From: an uncultured Eubacteriales bacterium
Lineage (GTDB): Bacteria > Bacillota > Clostridia > Christensenellales > Aristaeellaceae
DNA length: 64,000 bases
Direction: 5' to 3'
Assembly: GCA_900315315.1 (NCBI GenBank)
Contig: OMYT01000007.1
Location: 1-64,000 of the forward strand
The position numbers and the translations under genes were made by a program. Below, piece after piece: positions 59,854 through 64,000 of this stretch. The notes below the pieces were generated by a model that saw only the letters and a program-made list of their open reading frames with translations, did no database searches and was not told where the DNA came from. The stretch's first letter is position 1. Each line of letters starts with the position of its first letter.

Positions 59854-60883
59854 AGTCAATGTTGAGAAACAAGCCGGTTCATTTCATCTGCACGCCTCTT
59901 TTACCTGTGAAAAGGAATTTCTGGGCCTTCTGGGCGCTTCCGGCAGCGGCAAGAGCATGACGCTGAAATGCATTGCCGGGATTGAAAAGCCGGACTGCGG
60001 CCGGATCGTGTTGGACGGCCGGGTGCTTTTCGATTCGGAGCAAAAGATCAATCTGCCACCGCGGCAGCGGCGTGTGGGATATCTGTTCCAGAACTATGCA
60101 CTGTTTCCGGACATGACCGCACGGCAGAATATCCTCTGTGGTCTGCATGCTGAAAAAGACAGGCAAAAAAGAGAAAAACGGGCAGACGAGATAATGGAAC
60201 TGCTGCAGATCCGGGATGTTGCCACTCTGAAACCATGGCAGCTTTCCGGCGGCCAGGCGCAGCGGACGGCTCTGGGGCGGATTCTGGTCAATGAACCGGA
60301 ACTGCTGATGCTGGACGAGCCTTTTGCCGCGCTGGATACACACCTGCGGCTGAAACTGCAGATGGAATTGAAAGACCTTCTGTCCGGATATGACCGGGGG
60401 ATCATTATGGTCACCCATGACAGGGATGAAGCCTTCCGGATGTGCGACCGGATCGGCGTGATCGACCAGGGGCAGATGCTGGCTGTGAAAGAAACCAGGG
60501 AACTGTTCGCGGATCCGGGAAGCCGGGCAGTGGCTTCGATCACGGGCTGCAAAAACATCGCCTATGCCCGGAAAACGGGCAAGCATGAAGTGTTTGTGCC
60601 CGAATGGAATGTTTACCTGAAGACGGAGAAAACGGTTCGGGACGAGCTGAAAGCCGTGGGGATCCGGGCGCACAGCTTTCATCCCGAAGAACAGGAAAAC
60701 CGTTTTTCCGTCACGATTGTGCGGGAAATGGAAGAACCGTTTGAATGGGTCAGCGAATTTGTTTATGAGGGTCAGGCTCCCGCCAGTCCGGCGGTATGGT
60801 GGAGATATTCGAAAGCGTTCAGGCTGTCCGAGCAGCCCGGCGCACTCGGGGTTTCGACGGATGAAGTGCTGCTATTGTATTAA
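59843..60883 (+). CDS. modC: Molybdate ABC transporter, ATPase
   Basis: A 346-residue ABC ATPase: Walker A LLGASGSGKSMTL, LFQNYALFPDMTARQNI (Q-loop), LSGGQAQRTALGRIL (signature), LLMLDEPFAALD (Walker B with catalytic Glu), ITVTHD-type switch IIMVTHDRDEAFR. Residues about 235-346 are a regulatory extension in place of a clear molybdate-binding TOBE pair. GAGGAGG within modB precedes the overlapping ATG. The TAA stop merges with a long-form repeat. Confidence 0.94.
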   Translation: MALEVNVEKQAGSFHLHASFTCEKEFLGLLGASGSGKSMTLKCIAGIEKPDCGRIVLDGRVLFDSEQKINLPPRQRRVGYLFQNYALFPDMTARQNILCGLHAEKDRQKREKRADEIMELLQIRDVATLKPWQLSGGQAQRTALGRILVNEPELLMLDEPFAALDTHLRLKLQMELKDLLSGYDRGIIMVTHDRDEAFRMCDRIGVIDQGQMLAVKETRELFADPGSRAVASITGCKNIAYARKTGKHEVFVPEWNVYLKTEKTVRDELKAVGIRAHSFHPEEQENRFSVTIVREMEEPFEWVSEFVYEGQAPASPAVWWRYSKAFRLSEQPGALGVSTDEVLLLY

Positions 60884-60983
60884 GGGGGCTTTCCGAGTGC
60901 CCTGGGCTGTTGCCCGTTCTCTGCTGAAAACTGTCCACTGGACAGTTTTCCGGGCGCGACGAACCCCCCTTAAACCCCTTCGG
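60882..60983 (+). repeat. Long-form intergenic repeat
   Basis: Begins at the modC stop: AAGGGGGCTTTCCGAGTGCCC, then GGGCTGTTGCCCGTTCTCTGCTG, inner hairpin GAAAACTGTCC-ACT-GGACAGTTTTC, CCGGGCGCGACGAACCCCC and TTAAACCCCTTCGG. The outer arms AAGGGGG and CCCCCCTT enclose the whole 100 bases. Its end touches the -35 of the next promoter. Confidence 0.88.
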
Positions 60984-60985
60984 GA

Positions 60986-61014
60986 TTGCATTAGGGTTAA
61001 AAATGCGATATAAT
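60986..61014 (+). promoter_or_regulatory. Promoter of the BMP-type transporter genes
   Basis: TTGCAT (60986-60991), 17 bases, TATAAT (61009-61014). A small hairpin GGGCAG-CCGAGGA-CTGCCT (61028-61046) lies in the leader, followed by A-rich sequence and AGGGGGAAA before the ATG. Confidence 0.75.
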
Positions 61015-61072
61015 CATCTCAATTCCTGGGCAGCCGAGGACTGCCTAAAAAAAGAAAACGAGGGGGAAATCC

Positions 61073-62161
61073 ATGATGAAAAAGCTGATCGCGTTAATCT
61101 GCGCAATGGCACTGGTGATGGGCCTGTTTGCCGCTCCGGCAATGGCTGAGGGAAAACCGCTCAAGATCCTGATCGTGACTTCCAGCGGTGTTGATGACGG
61201 AAACTTCAATCAGGACTGCTACAACGGCATTCAGGCTTTTCTGGCCGACCATGCGGACTGCAGTGTGAAGGATGTCAAGGAGCCTGATCTGGCTGAACTG
61301 ATCCCCACGGTGGAACGGCTTGCCGGGGACTACGACGTGTTTGTGCTTCCGGGCTTCAATTTCGGCGGAATCGGTGATATCGTGCTGGCAAATCCCGATA
61401 AATACTTCCTGGTTGTTGATTCCACTATCCAGGACAGCGAAGGAAACCCCGTCACTGCAGACAACGTATACACCATGACCTACAAAGAGCAGGAAGGCGG
61501 ATTCATGGTTGGACTGGCGGCTGCTCTGACCTCGAAGAGCAACAAGGTGGCTGAGATCAACGGCATGCCCTTCCCATCCAACACCAACTACCAGTTCGGC
61601 TTCATGGGCGGCGTGAAGTATGCCAACGAAAAGTTCGGTACTGCTGTGGAATGTGTGGAGATTCCGTCCTTCTCCGGCGGAGACGGCGTAGGCGGGAACT
61701 ATGTCGGCAATTTCGCAGACCCGGCAACGGGCAAGGTGGTTGCCGAAACCCTGATCGGCGAAGGGTGCGATGTGATCTTTGCCGCGGCCGGTGAGTCCGG
61801 AAACGGCGCCCTGACCGCTGTCAAGGAAGCTGAGGGCGTATGGTTCATCGGCTGCGACGTGGACCAGTATGACGACGGTGCAAAGGGAGACGGAAACGTC
61901 ATCCTGACTTCCGCCCTGAAGGTGATGCACCTGGACGTGCAGCGCGAGCTGGAAAACATTTACAACGGTACCTTCACCGGAAAGGATGCTCTGCTGGGCG
62001 CAGATTCCGATTCCACGGGCTATGTTTCTGCAGAAAGCAGGCAGCAACTGAGCGAAGACGCACTGGCCAAGCTGGCTGAGTCCTATGAGCTGATGAAGAA
62101 GGGCGAGATTGTTCCTCCGACCACTGCGGACGGGGTGAATGACTTCCCGGGGCTTAAATAA
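61073..62161 (+). CDS. BMP-family ABC substrate-binding protein (nucleoside/purine type)
   Basis: A 362-residue secreted protein of the basic-membrane-protein (BMP/PnrA/Med) family. Residues 1-25 are a signal peptide (MALVMGLFAAPAMA, cut after AMA), with no lipobox Cys. Family motifs: TSSGVDDGNFNQDCYNGI, YKEQEGGFMVGLAAALTSKSNKVAEINGMPFPS, FAAAGESGNGALTAVKEAEGVWFIGCDVDQYD and GNVILTSALKVM. BMP proteins bind purine nucleosides or bases. Next to a two-domain ATPase and permease of the same transporter class, and after a purine catabolic locus, it likely imports nucleosides, urate or xanthine; the ligand is inferred. Confidence 0.9.
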   Translation: MMKKLIALICAMALVMGLFAAPAMAEGKPLKILIVTSSGVDDGNFNQDCYNGIQAFLADHADCSVKDVKEPDLAELIPTVERLAGDYDVFVLPGFNFGGIGDIVLANPDKYFLVVDSTIQDSEGNPVTADNVYTMTYKEQEGGFMVGLAAALTSKSNKVAEINGMPFPSNTNYQFGFMGGVKYANEKFGTAVECVEIPSFSGGDGVGGNYVGNFADPATGKVVAETLIGEGCDVIFAAAGESGNGALTAVKEAEGVWFIGCDVDQYDDGAKGDGNVILTSALKVMHLDVQRELENIYNGTFTGKDALLGADSDSTGYVSAESRQQLSEDALAKLAESYELMKKGEIVPPTTADGVNDFPGLK

Positions 62162-62176
62162 GAGTTTGAGCTTTCG

Positions 62177-62207
62177 CGCTCTCTCCTCCAGGAGGAGGGA
62201 GCGTTTT
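62177..62207 (+). terminator. Intrinsic terminator after the binding protein
   Basis: CGCTCTCTCCTCC (62177-62189) and GGAGGAGGGAGCG (62191-62203) form a stem of 12 pairs plus one wobble, followed by TTTT. It could let the binding protein be made in excess of the ATPase and permease. Confidence 0.8.
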
Positions 62208-62214
62208 AAAGTTG

Positions 62215-62312
62215 TGGGGGCTTTCCGATCTTCCTGGGCTGCCGCCCGTTCTCCGCTGAAAACTGTCCACTGGACAGTTTTCCGGGCGCTACGAACCCCC
62301 ACACCCCTTCGG
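62215..62312 (+). repeat. Long-form intergenic repeat
   Basis: TGGGGGCTTTCCGATCTTCCTGGGCTGCCGCCCGTTCTCCGCTG, the same inner hairpin as at 60,930 (AAACTGTCC-ACT-GGACAGTTT), CCGGGCGCTACGAACCCCCACACCCCTTCGG: the two long copies are nearly identical in their middle 60 bases. Confidence 0.88.
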
Positions 62313-62368
62313 CCTCAAGGTAAAAGAGGGAACGTTTTTCCTGTCAATTATGATCAGGCGGTGAAGGC

Positions 62369-63901
62369 ATGAGCGAATACATTGTTGAAATGCGGCATAT
62401 TACCAAAAGATTTCCGGGGATTATCGCGAACAATGATGTTTCCATCGGGATTCGGAAAGGAGAGGTATATGCACTGCTGGGTGAAAACGGCGCCGGGAAA
62501 TCCACGCTGATGAGCATGCTGTTCGGGATGTATGAGCCGGACGAAGGAGAGATCCTGATCGACGGGAAGACGGTGACTTTTCATTCTTCCACGGACGCGG
62601 CGGCCTGCAGCATCGGGATGGTTCACCAGCATTTCAAGCTTGTGGAACCTTTTACGATTGCGGAAAACATTGTGCTGGGCGTCGAACCGGTGGAAAAACG
62701 ATTGGGCGTTCTTCCGTGGGTCAACATCCGGAAAGCCAATGAACAGATCAGCGAACTGTCCAAGGCATACGGCCTGGAGGTCAACCCGACGGACCGGATT
62801 GAAGATGTGCCGGTTTCCGTACGCCAGCGGGTGGAAATCCTGAAGATGCTTTACCGCGGCGCAGAGATCATGATCTTTGACGAGCCGACTGCCGTGCTGA
62901 CACCGCAGGAGATTGATTTTCTGCTGCAGATTATCGACAATCTCCGGAAGGACGGGAAAACGATTATCCTGATTACCCACAAGATCGCAGAGATCAAACG
63001 GATCGCCGACCGATGCGCAATCCTGCGCCAGGGGCGACTGATTGACGTGCGGGATGTTGCGGAATCATCGGTGCAGGATCTGGCGGACCTGATGGTCGGC
63101 AGGCAGGTCCGGTTTACACAGGATAAGGCGGCGCCGAACTTCCGGGATCCGGTGCTGGAAGTGCAGAACCTGACGGTCAGGGATGAACACAAGTTTGAGG
63201 TTGTGAAAGATGTTTCCTTTACGGTGCACGGCGGCGAGATCTTCGCGATTGCCGGCGTTTCCGGCAACGGACAGGAGGAGATCGCGGACGCGATTGCCGG
63301 GCTGGTGAAGGCAGCATCCGGGAAGATCATCCTGAACGGAAAGGATATCACCGGGGAACCGGTACGGGAACGCTGCCTGACCGGACTGTCCTATATTCCC
63401 GAAGACCGGAACGCTACAGGAACCATTCCCGATATGACGCTGCAGGAGAATCTGGCACTGCGGGAATACTACAAAGAGCCTTTTTCGAAAAAGGGGATTC
63501 TTCAACACGATGCTTTCCGCAGGTATGCGGATCAGCTGATTGAAACGTACGATATCCGCTGCGCACAGGGACCGGACACCGTGCTGAGATCCATGTCCGG
63601 CGGAAACCAGCAGAAGGCAATTGTCGGCCGGGAAATCGAGGAGCAGACGAGCCTGATTATTTTTGTGCAGCCTACGCGGGGGCTGGACATCGGGGCGATC
63701 GAGAACATTCACCGGCAGATCCTCCAGGAAAGGGACAGAGGTGCGGCGATCCTGCTGATCTCCCTGGAACTGGAAGAGGTGATGATGCTGGCGGACACGA
63801 TTGGCGTTCTGTACCGGGGCGAAATGCTGCGGATTGATTCGGCAGAGAATATGACCATGCAGGAAGTCGGCCGCTACATGATGGGGGTGAGGGAAGCATG
63901 A
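62369..63901 (+). CDS. ABC transporter ATPase of nucleoside/sugar class (two ATPase domains)
   Basis: A 510-residue tandem ATPase like YufO/NupA/RbsA. First domain: Walker A LLGENGAGKSTLMSMLFG, QHFKLVEPFTIAENIVLG, signature VSVRQRVEILKMLYRG, MIFDEPTAVLTPQE with the catalytic Glu, ITHK. Second domain: IAGVSGNGQEEI (degenerate Walker A, normal for this class), MSGGNQQKAIVGREI and IIFVQPTRGLDIG, where Gln replaces the catalytic Glu, also usual. It would energise uptake of the nucleoside or purine bound by the BMP protein. It overlaps the permease gene by four bases. Confidence 0.94.
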   Translation: MSEYIVEMRHITKRFPGIIANNDVSIGIRKGEVYALLGENGAGKSTLMSMLFGMYEPDEGEILIDGKTVTFHSSTDAAACSIGMVHQHFKLVEPFTIAENIVLGVEPVEKRLGVLPWVNIRKANEQISELSKAYGLEVNPTDRIEDVPVSVRQRVEILKMLYRGAEIMIFDEPTAVLTPQEIDFLLQIIDNLRKDGKTIILITHKIAEIKRIADRCAILRQGRLIDVRDVAESSVQDLADLMVGRQVRFTQDKAAPNFRDPVLEVQNLTVRDEHKFEVVKDVSFTVHGGEIFAIAGVSGNGQEEIADAIAGLVKAASGKIILNGKDITGEPVRERCLTGLSYIPEDRNATGTIPDMTLQENLALREYYKEPFSKKGILQHDAFRRYADQLIETYDIRCAQGPDTVLRSMSGGNQQKAIVGREIEEQTSLIIFVQPTRGLDIGAIENIHRQILQERDRGAAILLISLELEEVMMLADTIGVLYRGEMLRIDSAENMTMQEVGRYMMGVREA

Positions 63902-64000
63902 AAAAGAAAAACATTTTTCTTGCCCGCCGCCTGACCGGACGCTATGCCTCCCTGTGGGTATCCGTGATTGCAATCCTGCTGACGATTGTGACAGCAAGTA
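63898..64000 (+). CDS. ABC transporter permease, N-terminal fragment
   Basis: The ATG at 63898 overlaps the ATPase stop (ATGA). The visible 34 residues (KKKNIFLARRLTGRYASLW then VSVIAILLTIVTAS) are a basic segment and the start of a first membrane helix, as in permeases of BMP-linked nucleoside transporters. The gene continues past the window. Confidence 0.8.
   Translation, partial: MKKKNIFLARRLTGRYASLWVSVIAILLTIVTAS

Noticed and set aside
61021-61072. Riboswitch in the leader of the BMP transporter
   Set aside because: Only a single short hairpin without T-run; too small and simple for a known riboswitch class.

Overview
The window looks like the chromosome of an anaerobic Gram-positive bacterium of the Clostridia type (Bacillota), probably from gut or rumen. 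Evidence: strong AGGAGG ribosome binding sites, TTGACA/TATAAT promoters with 17-base spacers, Thr-Pro wall-spanning linkers, a clostridial-style selenium/molybdenum purine catabolic locus and oxygen-sensitive indolepyruvate:ferredoxin oxidoreductase. Most of the window is GC-rich; bases 1-3000 and about 29,600-31,250 are clearly AT-richer and carry accessory genes. The exact taxon cannot be read from the sequence.

Layout. 1-2500: end of an integrated element (partial gene, small secreted and zinc-ribbon proteins, XRE repressor with a divergent operator, a tRNA 3' end without the rest of the tRNA), then a 5'-truncated acetyltransferase. 3.1-9.4 kb: PAP2 phosphatase, RluA-type pseudouridine synthase, acyl-CoA synthetase and IorAB. 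9.5-13.0 kb, minus strand: a hypothetical protein, a secreted six-hairpin glycosidase-like protein and a diacylglycerol-kinase-family protein.

13.1-25.1 kb is the most unusual part. Three consecutive proteins have an N-terminal TIR-like domain, one membrane helix with positive charges on the TIR side, a long Thr-Pro linker and a leucine-rich-repeat C-terminus. They are followed by a SLOG-domain/SLATT-like membrane protein and, convergently, an HD-domain protein ending in a RyR domain. TIR, SLOG, SLATT and RyR recur in nucleotide-signal immune systems. Here the predicted topology is that of a surface receptor (LRR outside, TIR inside), reminiscent of Toll-like receptors. I propose it as a candidate undescribed defence or surface-sensing system. 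Only the middle TIR keeps the catalytic-type glutamate.

25.4-31.1 kb: heterodimeric ABC exporter with one degenerate ATP site, a nucleoside deoxyribosyltransferase-like protein, a Phd/PIN toxin-antitoxin pair with visible promoter and operators, and a frameshifted DUF6273-like pseudogene.

31.3-64 kb is almost entirely a purine catabolic and molybdenum/selenium locus: adenine deaminase, guanine deaminase, a three-subunit xanthine dehydrogenase, two fold-type-II PLP enzymes, SsnA, YgfK, YgeY, YgeW, carbamate kinase, selenium-dependent-type XdhD, hydantoinase, MocA-like cytidylyltransferase, a ModE-like HTH, SelD, YqeB, YqeC, an XdhC/CoxI protein, ModABC, and a BMP-type nucleoside ABC transporter cut by the window end. 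Together they suggest import of purines or nucleosides, deamination to xanthine or hypoxanthine, reductive ring opening, and recovery of carbamoyl phosphate as ATP, with molybdate uptake and selenium cofactor assembly alongside.

A family of structured intergenic repeats (conserved loop TTTCCGATC, stems that vary by compensatory change, a CTTCGG end) occurs about 18 times, always in the same orientation, often starting at a stop codon. No rRNA, intact tRNA or CRISPR array was seen.
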